Below are positions 16,886 through 25,365 of a DNA stretch of 64,000 nucleotides, piece by piece. Every line of letters starts with the position of its first letter. The first letter of the stretch is position 1. The notes below the pieces were generated by a model. The model saw only the letters and a list, made by a program, of their open reading frames with translations. It was not told the DNA's origin and made no database searches. The stretch spans positions 1 to 64,000 of the forward strand of contig CANNFM010000014.1 in the NCBI GenBank assembly GCA_947503835.1. Direction: 5' to 3'. A program made the position numbers and the translations under genes. Source of the DNA: an uncultured Aquimarina sp. GTDB lineage: Bacteria; Bacteroidota; Bacteroidia; Flavobacteriales; Flavobacteriaceae.

Positions 16886-19306
16886 TTATTTATTTATTTT
16901 ATCTGCCAGTCGCAACACATCACCAAACACTCCTCTTGCAGTAACGGCAGCACCTGCTCCTGCACCTTGGATAACGATAGGTTGGTCTCCGTACGATTCT
17001 GTATAAATCTCGAATATAGAGTCGGATCCTTTTACTTGTCCTAACGCACTACCTTGAGGAACTGAAACTAATTTTACATCTAAATTTCCTTTTTCCTGAA
17101 ATAAATCTCCCCAAAGATCACCAATATATCGCAATACATGATCAGGTTTTTGTTCTTCTTTAATTTTTTGATAGACTGCATCTAATTCTTTCAATCTTTC
17201 AAGAAATGAAGCTGCTTCTCCTTCTCTAAGGTTTTCTGGAATTAAATTATGAATGTTCACATCGGTAAGCTCATTGCTTAAATCTAATTCTCTAGCAAGA
17301 ATCAATAACTTTCTACCTACATCATTACCGCATAAATCTTCTCGGGGATCAGGCTCTGTGTATCCCATATCGATAGCCTCTTGCAGCACCTCGCTAAACA
17401 ACCTTTCTTCTTCAGAAAAAGTATTAAATAAATAGCTTAATGATCCCGAAAAAACGCCTTTGATTCTAGTAATATTTTCCCCCGATAAATGCAATAATTT
17501 AATAGTATCTATCAAAGGAAGCCCTGCTCCTACATTAGTTTCGTACAAATATTGTTTTTGATTTTCTTCGAGTCCCGCTCTTAATTGCTTATAAAAATCA
17601 AAACTTAAAGTATTGGCTACTTTATTAGAAGATACCAAATCAAAACCATGCGCTATTAAACCTAGATAATTGCCCGTAAATTCTTGACTTGCAGTATTAT
17701 CAATTGCAATACGATTTTCCAGATGGTTCTCATCGGCAAATTTTACCACATCTTCTATACTATACAAAACTCCTTGTTTTTCAACTTTAGTTTTCCAATC
17801 CAAGCCTACTCCTTTTTTATCAAATACTATTTTTTTAGAATTTGCAACTGCAAAAATATTTAGTTTTATATTTTTTCGCTTTTCAATTTGCTTTGCAGAT
17901 TTCAAAATTTGGTCAATCAAAGTTCCTCCTACTAATCCATGACCAAATATGGCTATGTTTATCTTTTTTGAAATTTCAAAGATCTCACCATGAATTACAT
18001 TCAAAGCTCGATGCAATTGTGATTTCTGAACTACCAGGCTCACATTTTTGCCTGTAAGCGTGTTATTAAAAAGCAATGGAGTTACTTGATTTTTGATCAA
18101 AGCATTATAGGGTTTGTGAAAAGTACTAAGATCCTGACCTATTATAGAAATCACAGATACATTTCTTTCCATAGAAATAGTACCCACATCACGTTTTTGA
18201 ACATCTGCTTCAAATTCTTTTTCGAGCACAGATTTGGCTTCTTTTGCTTTATCTGCTTCAACCACAAAACCAATTCCTCGCTCAGACGATCCTTGAGAAA
18301 TAATACTAACACTAATATTTTTGTGCGCCAGTGCTCTAAATATTCTTGCATCTACTCCTGCTTTACCTAAGAGTCCCCTCCCTTCTAAATTTATTAAGGC
18401 AACATCTTCTAATACAGAGAGTGATTTAATTCCTTTTTCACTTACTGCCGAAGTAATTAATGTTCCTTCATTTTTATGATCAAAAGTATTAAGAATTCGA
18501 AGAGGAATATCCTTTTCTATTAAGGGGATAATCGTTTTTGCATGTAGAATATTAGCTCCGAAATATGCTAATTCATTGGCTTCAGTAAAAGATAGTTTTT
18601 CGATTTTCTTGGCATTTGGTACTAAATCGGGGTTGGCCGTATATATACCGTCTACATGTGTGAAATTTTGAAGCTCTTCTGCTTCTAAATAATTCGCCAA
18701 TAATGAAGCCGTATAATTACTTCCGTTCCTTCCAAGTGTGGTGGTTTCGTTTTTGGTATTAGAAGCAATAAAACCAGTCACAACATTTACAGTTGCTCCA
18801 TTATATTTTTGAAAATGATGTATAACATTTTCTTTGGATAATTTATCTAGTGGCTGTGCATCACCAAACTGACCATCGGTAATTATAAGTGTTCTACTAT
18901 CTGTGAAATTGGCGTTGATGTTTTTCTCATTCAGAATTTGGGTTAATAATTTTGCTGAGAGGATCTCACCTTGAGATAAAACCTGATCTTTTATCCTCTT
19001 ACTATAATCACCCAAAAGTGAAACTCCTTCGAAGAGTTTATCCAAGATTGAAAATTCCTGATTAAAATCTACACCAACAAAATCTGATAATTGATATTTC
19101 TTGAAAGCTTCTAATTGTTCCAAATAGCTTTCATTTTTACTAGCTTTTTCAAGAATTTCTTCTAATTCGTCTGTGGTACTTCCCCGAGCAGAAAGGACGA
19201 CAGTAATTTTTTCTCCTTTTTCTACCTTATCTTCAATGATACGTACTACGGTTCGAATTCCTTTGCCGTTGGCTAATGATTTCCCTCCAAATTTTAAAAT
19301 TTTCAT
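16886..19306 (-). CDS. thrA: Bifunctional aspartokinase / homoserine dehydrogenase
   Basis: An 806-residue fusion. The aspartokinase domain covers residues 1-280 (MKILKFGGKSLANG; TTLGRNGSNYTASLLANYLE), ACT regulatory domains about 300-440 (GIKSLSVLEDVALINLEGRG), and homoserine dehydrogenase 450-806 (NIAIFGHGLVGGTLIDQIL; NKVANTLSFDFYKQLR; GCAGTAA-like GAGAGAAVTARGVFGD at the C-terminus). It makes homoserine for the methionine and threonine branches. Twelve bases separate it from metX upstream. ThrA and MetL cannot be told apart by sequence; the methionine context favours a MetL-type role. Confidence 0.95.
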   Translation of the reverse strand: MKILKFGGKSLANGKGIRTVVRIIEDKVEKGEKITVVLSARGSTTDELEEILEKASKNESYLEQLEAFKKYQLSDFVGVDFNQEFSILDKLFEGVSLLGDYSKRIKDQVLSQGEILSAKLLTQILNEKNINANFTDSRTLIITDGQFGDAQPLDKLSKENVIHHFQKYNGATVNVVTGFIASNTKNETTTLGRNGSNYTASLLANYLEAEELQNFTHVDGIYTANPDLVPNAKKIEKLSFTEANELAYFGANILHAKTIIPLIEKDIPLRILNTFDHKNEGTLITSAVSEKGIKSLSVLEDVALINLEGRGLLGKAGVDARIFRALAHKNISVSIISQGSSERGIGFVVEADKAKEAKSVLEKEFEADVQKRDVGTISMERNVSVISIIGQDLSTFHKPYNALIKNQVTPLLFNNTLTGKNVSLVVQKSQLHRALNVIHGEIFEISKKINIAIFGHGLVGGTLIDQILKSAKQIEKRKNIKLNIFAVANSKKIVFDKKGVGLDWKTKVEKQGVLYSIEDVVKFADENHLENRIAIDNTASQEFTGNYLGLIAHGFDLVSSNKVANTLSFDFYKQLRAGLEENQKQYLYETNVGAGLPLIDTIKLLHLSGENITRIKGVFSGSLSYLFNTFSEEERLFSEVLQEAIDMGYTEPDPREDLCGNDVGRKLLILARELDLSNELTDVNIHNLIPENLREGEAASFLERLKELDAVYQKIKEEQKPDHVLRYIGDLWGDLFQEKGNLDVKLVSVPQGSALGQVKGSDSIFEIYTESYGDQPIVIQGAGAGAAVTARGVFGDVLRLADKINK

Positions 19307-19318
19307 CTTTCTCTTTCT

Positions 19319-20284
19319 TTAAAATACATCTTTCAACAACTCACTTAATTGTTCAAACTCTATCAAAAAGGCATCATGACCATGAACAGAATTGATAACC
19401 TTATGCGTAACATTTTGCTTTACCTTTTTTACTTCTTCGAATGTGATGGTATCTTCTGAAATTGTAAAAAACACATCAGAATCAACACTAACCATATGAA
19501 TATTTGATTCTATGGCGCCTATAATCTCAAGAAAAGCTTCTTCTCTACCACAGGTAATATCTATATTGGCAAGAATATGGTTTAGCTCTTTGTATGCCGA
19601 AAGTGTAAATCTTTCGTTCAGTTTTTTACCGTGATGCATTAGCCAACTTTCAATATTAAACATATCATTTTCATCATTATAAGTACGATTAAATTTTTGT
19701 TTAAAAGACTCCGGTGATCTGTAAATGAGCATAGCATGAAGTCGGGCGTCATGAACGGGGTTCTTAGAATTTAATAAGATTTGTTCCTGCACAAGGCAAT
19801 TAGCTTTTAACCAATCTGTAGATTTCCAATCTGTTGCAATGGGAATAAGATGTTTTATGAGTTTGGGTTGTAATGCAGCTAATTCCCAAGCGATACCACC
19901 TCCTACCGATCCACCAATTACCGCATGTAATGTGTTTATATTAAGTAACTTTAAACCTTCGGCAAAAATAGCGGCAACATCTCTGGCATTAAATATTTTA
20001 TAATTTTCATATAAATATTCGTCATCCTGGTGATATCCATTCCCAGGGATATTAAAAGAAAGTACTGTGTATGTATTGGTATCGATACACTTTTCTTTGC
20101 CAATCAAGCCATTCCACCACCCATGGTCTCCACAAACTGTAGAATTACCAGTTAATGCATGATTAACTAAAACAATGGGGGCGGTATGTAGTGATTTACC
20201 AAAAACCTCATAGGTCAATGAAATTGAACTTAGAGACTTCCCATTGATCGTAGTATAATCAGATATTTGAATTTTATGGAGCAT
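19319..20284 (-). CDS. metX: Homoserine O-acetyltransferase-like alpha/beta hydrolase
   Basis: A 321-residue alpha/beta-hydrolase. PIVLVNHALTGNSTVCGD and NIPGNGYHQDDEYL lie near the N-terminus. The nucleophile serine is in VIGGSVGGGIAWEL, the acid likely in SVDSDVFFTISED, and the histidine in SVHGHDAFLIEF. This is the MetX fold; the enzyme would acetylate homoserine for MetY/MetZ. The frame extends 17 codons upstream to 20335, but the family alignment favours MLHKIQISDY. It sits 85 bases after metY. Confidence 0.9.
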   Translation of the reverse strand: MLHKIQISDYTTINGKSLSSISLTYEVFGKSLHTAPIVLVNHALTGNSTVCGDHGWWNGLIGKEKCIDTNTYTVLSFNIPGNGYHQDDEYLYENYKIFNARDVAAIFAEGLKLLNINTLHAVIGGSVGGGIAWELAALQPKLIKHLIPIATDWKSTDWLKANCLVQEQILLNSKNPVHDARLHAMLIYRSPESFKQKFNRTYNDENDMFNIESWLMHHGKKLNERFTLSAYKELNHILANIDITCGREEAFLEIIGAIESNIHMVSVDSDVFFTISEDTITFEEVKKVKQNVTHKVINSVHGHDAFLIEFEQLSELLKDVF

Positions 20285-20369
20285 ATTTTTTAATAATTTT
20301 TCCCATTCATCCCCAAAATAAATCCAGGAACTCATTCTAGCCTTCTCCAGACTGAAAAAGCTTTAGCAA

Positions 20370-21656
20370 TTATGAGTTAACTTTTATTTTTTCGAAAGCT
20401 TCTTTTAAATCAGTTTTAAGATCTTCAACATCTTCAAGCCCTACAGAAAGTCGGATTAAATCACTAGTTACTCCTGTTGATTCTTGTTGTTCTTCATTAA
20501 GTTGCTGATGCGTAGTGCTGGCAGGATGAATTATTAAAGATTTAGAATCTCCAATATTAGCTAATAGAGAAAAAATCTTGGTTTCATCTGACACTGTTTT
20601 TGCAGAGTCAAATCCACCTTTTACTCCGAAGGTAATTATACCACTTTGTCCTTTTGGAAGATATTGTTTTGCTAATTCATGGTAAACATCATCCTCAAGG
20701 CCTGGATATTTCACCCAAGTCACTTCATCTTGTTGTTGTAACCATTTTGCTAATGACAAAGCATTCTCGCTATGTTTTTTGATTCTGATTCCTAAAGTCT
20801 CCAGTCCTTGTAAAATTTGGAATGCGTTAAACGGGCTCAAAGCGGCTCCATGATCGCGTAGGCCTTCTATTCTTACTTTAGCAATAAAAGCGGCTGGCCC
20901 TAAAGCTTCGTGATATACCAAACCATGATATCCAGGAGAAGGCTCTGTAAACTCAGGAAATTTACCACTTGACCAATCAAAAGTACCTGCATCTATAATA
21001 GCTCCTCCTAAAGAAGTACCATTACCACTGATATATTTGGTAAGAGAATGAATCACAATATTAGCACCGTGCTCTATTGGGTTTAATAATGCAGGTGTTG
21101 CAACTGTATTATCAACAATTAGCGGTACTTTATGAGCTTTTGCATGGTTAGAAATTGTTTTTAAATCCAGAACATCAAGTTTTGGATTTCCTAAAGACTC
21201 TACAAAAAAGGCGCGCGTATTTTCTTTTACCGCTTCTTTAAAGTTTTTGGCATCAGATGGATCTACGAAAGTTGTTGTAATACCAAATCTAGGCAATGTA
21301 ACACTTAAAAGATTATAGGTTCCGCCATACAAACTACTAGACGCCACAATATGGTCTCCTGCTTTTAACAAGGTAAGTAATGTAGTATTAATTGCCGCGG
21401 TACCAGATGCCGTAACTACACCTGCAATACCACCTTCGAGTGTTGCCAATCGCTGTTCTAAAACATCGTTTGTTGGGTTATTTAATCTCGTATAAATAAA
21501 TCCTGGTTCAGATAAATTAAACAAGTTTGCTGCGTGATCAGCATTATTAAATACATAAGAAGTGGTTTGATAAATTGGAACAGCTCTAGTTCCTCCATTT
21601 GCAGTTACATCATGACCTGAGTGCAAAGCTTCGGTTGCAAATTTTCGTGTGCTCAT
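20370..21656 (-). CDS. metY: O-acetylhomoserine aminocarboxypropyltransferase (sulfhydrylase)
   Basis: A 428-residue PLP enzyme, longer than MetZ, in the O-acetylhomoserine/O-acetylserine sulfhydrylase group: KFATEALHSGHD and PIYQTTSYVFNNADHAANLF at the N-terminus, TASGTAAINTTLLTLLKAGDH, and PLP lysine in HSLTKYISGNGTSLGG. It condenses O-acetylhomoserine with sulfide to homocysteine. It is the first gene after the second SAM-I riboswitch, so it leads the SAM-repressed methionine run. Confidence 0.95.
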   Translation of the reverse strand: MSTRKFATEALHSGHDVTANGGTRAVPIYQTTSYVFNNADHAANLFNLSEPGFIYTRLNNPTNDVLEQRLATLEGGIAGVVTASGTAAINTTLLTLLKAGDHIVASSSLYGGTYNLLSVTLPRFGITTTFVDPSDAKNFKEAVKENTRAFFVESLGNPKLDVLDLKTISNHAKAHKVPLIVDNTVATPALLNPIEHGANIVIHSLTKYISGNGTSLGGAIIDAGTFDWSSGKFPEFTEPSPGYHGLVYHEALGPAAFIAKVRIEGLRDHGAALSPFNAFQILQGLETLGIRIKKHSENALSLAKWLQQQDEVTWVKYPGLEDDVYHELAKQYLPKGQSGIITFGVKGGFDSAKTVSDETKIFSLLANIGDSKSLIIHPASTTHQQLNEEQQESTGVTSDLIRLSVGLEDVEDLKTDLKEAFEKIKVNS

Positions 21657-21737
21657 AATTTTCTAAAATTTAAATTTTATGGTTTAATAAAATTCAAATA
21701 CATCATACATCTATCTTGGTGCATGCTATAGAAAATT

Positions 21738-21775
21738 AAAAAGAAAGGAAATCCAATTGCAATGAAAAGCAATTG
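21738..21775 (-). terminator. Expression-platform terminator of the metY riboswitch
   Basis: On the minus strand CAATTGC (21775-21769) pairs with GCAATTG (21760-21754) across an eight-base loop and is followed by ATTTCCTTTCTTTTT. It begins seven bases after the aptamer, as expected of a SAM-dependent intrinsic terminator. Confidence 0.75.
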
Positions 21776-21781
21776 TATCGA

Positions 21782-21910
21782 GTTATCTTCTCCTGATTAA
21801 TTAATGCAGGATAGAATTTAGCACCTTCTTTATGATCCCGATGGTCATCGGAACGCTTAAAGGGTTGCTAAGGTTTCACAGGGTCTATTCCCTCCACCTT
21901 TCTTAATAAC
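21782..21910 (-). promoter_or_regulatory. SAM-I (S-box) riboswitch controlling metY and downstream methionine genes
   Basis: On the minus strand: GTTATTAAGAAAGGTGGAGG, GACCCTGTGAAACCTTAGCA followed by ACCC, AAGGTGCTAAATTC, and closing GATAAC. All SAM-I core blocks are intact. A P3-type hairpin with CCGATGACCATCGG lies between. A TAnnTTTG-like box TAATTTTG (21946-21939, minus strand) lies 29 bases upstream, so transcription would start nearly at the aptamer. It lies about 125 bases before the metY start. Confidence 0.95.
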
Positions 21911-22055
21911 TTACTAAAATGTATAAGAAACTTGAAAACAAAATTAGCAATAATTTTTAAACTGAATCATTATAAATGAAAAAAAGATTTTATTTCAAAA
22001 ACTATTCTTAGAAACATCACTAGAATAAAGAAAAATTAATCATACGTTAAATACT

Positions 22056-22084
22056 TTTGAATGTTATCATTTTTTTTACCTTTG
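22056..22084 (+). promoter_or_regulatory. Promoter of metK
   Basis: TTTG (22056-22059) and TACCTTTG (22077-22084) are 17 bases apart, a full match to the flavobacterial -33/-7 pattern. Transcription would start near 22090 and leave a leader of about 150 bases, unusually long, which holds the SAM-II-like element. Confidence 0.65.
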
Positions 22085-22107
22085 CCGAAATATTTTCAGG
22101 GACAAAT

Positions 22108-22170
22108 TTGACTGATTGCAACCCAAAGTGTTGAAAACAATTCTCAACATGATAAAAATGCTAAAGCAGC
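22108..22170 (+). promoter_or_regulatory. Candidate SAM-II-like riboswitch in the metK leader
   Basis: Two blocks resemble the conserved unpaired strands of SAM-II aptamers: CTGATTGCAACCC (22112-22124) and TGATAAAAATGCTAAA (22150-22165). Between them TGTTGA (22129-22134) can pair with TCAACA (22144-22149). TTGA (22108-22111) could instead pair with TCAA (22144-22147) as a short P1, and TTGC (22116-22119) with GCAG (22166-22169) as a pseudoknot. The pairing is not unique, so this may be a long-loop SAM-II variant or chance resemblance. Confidence 0.4.
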
Positions 22171-22243
22171 TTGATTCAAAAACATTCTGCCAAAAGCTTT
22201 TATCGTAATCACGTCTCAACATTCTCTATAAAACAAATAACGA

Positions 22244-23500
22244 ATGGCATATTTATTTACTTCAGAAAGTGTTTCTGAGGGACACCCGGACAAAGTCGCA
22301 GATCAAATTAGTGATGCACTATTAGATAATTTTTTAGCTTTTGATCCAGACTCTAAAGTAGCCTGTGAGACTTTGGTAACTACGGGCCAGGTAGTATTAG
22401 CCGGAGAAGTAAAATCAAAAACTTATCTTGATGTACAACATATCGCAAGAGAAGTAATTAATAAAATAGGATATACCAAAGGTGCATATCAGTTTAGCGG
22501 TGATTCTTGTGGTGTAATCTCTTTAATTCATGAGCAATCTCAAGATATAAATCAAGGTGTAGACCGAGAATCAAAAGAAGAGCAAGGTGCTGGGGATCAA
22601 GGAATGATGTTTGGATATGCAACCAAAGAAACGGCTAATTATATGCCTTTGGCACTTGATATATCTCATAAAATCCTGATCGAATTGGCAAAGCTAAGAC
22701 GTGAAGGTACAGAAATACCGTATCTACGACCTGATTCTAAAAGCCAGGTTACCATTGAATATAGTGATGATAATATTCCGCAACGAATTGTAGCTGTTGT
22801 AGTATCTACACAACATGATGATTTTAATGATAACGATGATGTCATGTTATCAAAAATAAAAAATGACATTATCTCAATCTTGATACCCCGAGTAGTGGCT
22901 CAATTACCAGCATATGTTCAGCAATTATTTAATGATCAAATTGAATATCATATTAACCCAACAGGAAAATTTGTAATCGGAGGACCTCATGGAGACACTG
23001 GTCTTACGGGAAGAAAAATCATTGTTGATACTTATGGCGGTAAAGGTGCTCATGGTGGTGGAGCTTTTTCTGGAAAAGACCCAAGCAAAGTGGATCGATC
23101 GGCAGCATATGCATCAAGGCATATTGCAAAGAATTTAGTGGCTGCAGGAGTAGCGAGCGAAGTATTAGTTCAGGTATCATATGCAATTGGTGTGGTAGAA
23201 CCTACTTCAATTTTTGTAGACACTTATGGTAGCAGTTCTTTAGGGTTGACTGATGGTGAAATTGCAAAGAAAGTAGGAAAGATTTTCGATATGCGACCAG
23301 CCGCAATAGAAAAACGCCTTAAACTACGTAACCCTATCTACCTAGAGACCGCCGCGTATGGTCATATGGGTAAAGAACCAAAGATTATTAGCAAAGTTTT
23401 TGAAAGCCCATATTCTGGTAAAATAGAAAAAGAAGTAGAACTTTTTACTTGGGAGAAACTTGATTATGTAGAAGCTGTTAAAAAAGCTTTTGAAATATAG
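22244..23500 (+). CDS. metK: S-adenosylmethionine synthetase
   Basis: A 418-residue SAM synthetase, which condenses methionine and ATP. Visible motifs are SESVSEGHPDKVADQISDAL at the N-terminus, the ATP-loop hexapeptide-like GAGDQGMMFGYA, and the phosphate-binding GGGAFSGKDPSKVDRSAAY. The length is slightly above the E. coli enzyme. It is divergent from the SAM-repressed metY operon and has its own promoter and long leader. Confidence 0.97.
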   Translation: MAYLFTSESVSEGHPDKVADQISDALLDNFLAFDPDSKVACETLVTTGQVVLAGEVKSKTYLDVQHIAREVINKIGYTKGAYQFSGDSCGVISLIHEQSQDINQGVDRESKEEQGAGDQGMMFGYATKETANYMPLALDISHKILIELAKLRREGTEIPYLRPDSKSQVTIEYSDDNIPQRIVAVVVSTQHDDFNDNDDVMLSKIKNDIISILIPRVVAQLPAYVQQLFNDQIEYHINPTGKFVIGGPHGDTGLTGRKIIVDTYGGKGAHGGGAFSGKDPSKVDRSAAYASRHIAKNLVAAGVASEVLVQVSYAIGVVEPTSIFVDTYGSSSLGLTDGEIAKKVGKIFDMRPAAIEKRLKLRNPIYLETAAYGHMGKEPKIISKVFESPYSGKIEKEVELFTWEKLDYVEAVKKAFEI

Positions 23501-23604
23501 TATACAACTGGTTTTATAGGCTCTTTATCGATTTTTTTGAAACATTCGAAAAAATGTGGTTTTTCCGTATTAAGAAACTGGTAGAATATCATTACATTTA
23601 CCCC

Positions 23605-23623
23605 TTAATACTCAAGGTATTAA
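23605..23623. other. Small hairpin with flanking CCCC/GGGG between metK and the next gene
   Basis: TTAATAC-TCAAG-GTATTAA is a perfect 7-bp stem, flanked by ATTTACCCC and CGGGGAAAT. There is no T tract, so it is not an obvious terminator. Its function is unknown. Confidence 0.4.
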
Positions 23624-23736
23624 TCATATCATACGGGGAAATGTTATTGATGTGATTTTACAGATATTTATCTTGATTATTTAATCATTCATGCTGCATC
23701 AAAAGATAAGAGCATACGACTATTAAAATTAGGGAA

Positions 23737-24102
23737 ATGAAATTAAAATTGCTACTAACTTTTTCTTTGTTATGGGTTTGTTCCGCTTCATTTGGTCAGG
23801 AGTTTATAAATGATTTTACTTCTGTTAGATCAATTGATGATCAAATCCAAGATGAACGGTATAGTACCGATGAAATCTCTATGGTAGACCGATTATTATT
23901 GAGAACCCCTATTCAAAATATTTCTCGCGAAGACAAACAGTTCTACAGTAAAAAAGAGTGGAGAAAAATCAAAAAACAACTCCAAAAAAACAAAAAAAGA
24001 TTTTCAGAACTTAATAGCGAGATCTATACTTCAAAAACAATAGATACGATATACATGGATATCCCTATCAATAGAGGGGAATCTCGTATATCAGGATGGT
24101 AA
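23737..24102 (+). CDS. Small secreted protein, paralog of the next gene
   Basis: A 121-residue protein with a Sec signal peptide (MKLKLLLTFSLLWVCSASFG, cleavage near residue 20). I do not recognise the family. The C-terminal half is very basic (KKEWRKIKKQLQKNKKRF) and it ends ESRISGW. The same layout recurs in the 98-residue gene at 24525, so the two are diverged duplicates. The acid-rich N-terminal mature part is longer here. There are no cysteines in the mature part. Confidence 0.75.
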   Translation: MKLKLLLTFSLLWVCSASFGQEFINDFTSVRSIDDQIQDERYSTDEISMVDRLLLRTPIQNISREDKQFYSKKEWRKIKKQLQKNKKRFSELNSEIYTSKTIDTIYMDIPINRGESRISGW

Positions 24103-24524
24103 ATAGAATATAGCAGTAAAAGAGATACATTAATTTATATCTGTACTACATTCTATAAAACCAAGGATTTTTAATTACAAATTGGATTAAAGCACACTAA
24201 ATTTCTAAAAAAAAGCTTTTACATTCTCGCCCTATAACTACTAAGTCGAATTATAAGTTAGTACCTGTTCCCAGTTTATCCAAAACCCTTCAAAATAAAT
24301 TATTATTTTATTGAAGAAGAACTAAATAGCAATAGCACCTCTTTACATTTAGCAGGGGAAAAAACCCTATGCATTTCTATTGTTTTCCCCCTACCAAAAT
24401 CGAAATGGCAAGGTTATATTTGCAATTGAATATCAGAGAATTACCTCTTTATTCATTATTACAAATAGCACAATATGAATTTTTAATATTGTGATTATCA
24501 TTTAATCTCTAAAAAGTTAAAAAA
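24103..24524. other. Intergenic region between the two small paralogs
   Basis: A 422-base AT-rich gap. I see no gene, no third paralog remnant and no RNA family. TATATTTG at 24415-24422 matches the -7 element and could promote the second paralog, but no -33 box is correctly spaced. A C-run TTTTCCCCCT lies near 24383. Confidence 0.5.
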
Positions 24525-24821
24525 ATGAAACTAAAAACCCCTATAACCATTGCGTTACTATGGATATCTTTTTCATCTACAGGACAGATTAATACGAATA
24601 GTCAATTCTCTACCACTTCTAACTATGAAGTAGCACAAAATAAAGAGCCAAAAGATTCTATACTTAGAGCAAAGAAGTGGAAAAAAATAAAGAAACAAAT
24701 TCAAAGAAATAAAAAACGATTTTCTAGTAATAAAAACGTAATTAAAACTACAAAACTAATAGACACCGTATATATTAACGTCCCTGCTAATATCAAAGAA
24801 TCACGTATATCAGACTGGTAA
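24525..24821 (+). CDS. Small secreted protein, paralog of the preceding gene
   Basis: A 98-residue protein with signal peptide MKLKTPITIALLWISFSSTG. The basic segment AKKWKKIKKQIQRNKKRF and the C-terminal VPANIKESRISDW match the paralog at 23737 nearly residue by residue, while the N-terminal mature part differs in length and sequence. It converges on the DoxX gene. Function unknown; a periplasmic or extracellular cationic peptide-like protein fits the composition. Confidence 0.72.
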   Translation: MKLKTPITIALLWISFSSTGQINTNSQFSTTSNYEVAQNKEPKDSILRAKKWKKIKKQIQRNKKRFSSNKNVIKTTKLIDTVYINVPANIKESRISDW

Positions 24822-24843
24822 GAAAAGGGGCAATAAGAAATAT

Positions 24844-25266
24844 TTACTGTTGCATTTTTAAATAATAATCAACAGAATGTTTTCCTGATCCATAAAACAG
24901 GAAGAAAATACATAATACTAAAATTAAGCTGGCAATAATAAGATTTGCCACATTCATTTCTCCAATAAAATTAATAACAACAGCGCCAATTAATAACGGA
25001 AGTTGAGCAGCAGTAGACCATCGGGTTAGCAACCCAAAAGCAATAAGGATTCCACCTATTAAATGTGCAGGAGCTACATAATGAATCATAATCATACCGC
25101 CGGCAAGATTTTGTACTGGCTTGATTAAATCCACAAGAATCTGACTATTACTTACAAAATTTATCCCTTTTATAAATAAAAATACTCCAAGAGCAATTCT
25201 TAAAAAATCTAACGGGTAATACGAATGTGCATTTGCCCATTTATTTAGTGATTTTATAGTTGGCAT
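24844..25266 (-). CDS. DoxX-family membrane protein
   Basis: A 140-residue protein with four hydrophobic segments and the DoxX features LDFLRIALGVFLFIKGINF and HLIGGILIAFGLLTRWSTAA. DoxX proteins are small quinone-linked or redox-linked membrane proteins of uncertain role. It lies 100 bases from the acyltransferase-like gene upstream on the same strand, so they may be co-transcribed. Confidence 0.88.
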   Translation of the reverse strand: MPTIKSLNKWANAHSYYPLDFLRIALGVFLFIKGINFVSNSQILVDLIKPVQNLAGGMIMIHYVAPAHLIGGILIAFGLLTRWSTAAQLPLLIGAVVINFIGEMNVANLIIASLILVLCIFFLFYGSGKHSVDYYLKMQQ

Positions 25267-25365
25267 GACAAAATATATTGATTAGACCACTATAAGATAC
25301 TGATTTTTAATATAATAAAAAAACGTATTACCATGTAAACAAATGCCTCATGTCAAGGTCTTTAT

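Noticed and set aside
23520..23580. metK terminator
   Set aside because: The ATTTTTT...AAAAAAT pairing is AT-only and irregular, without a convincing stem and tail.
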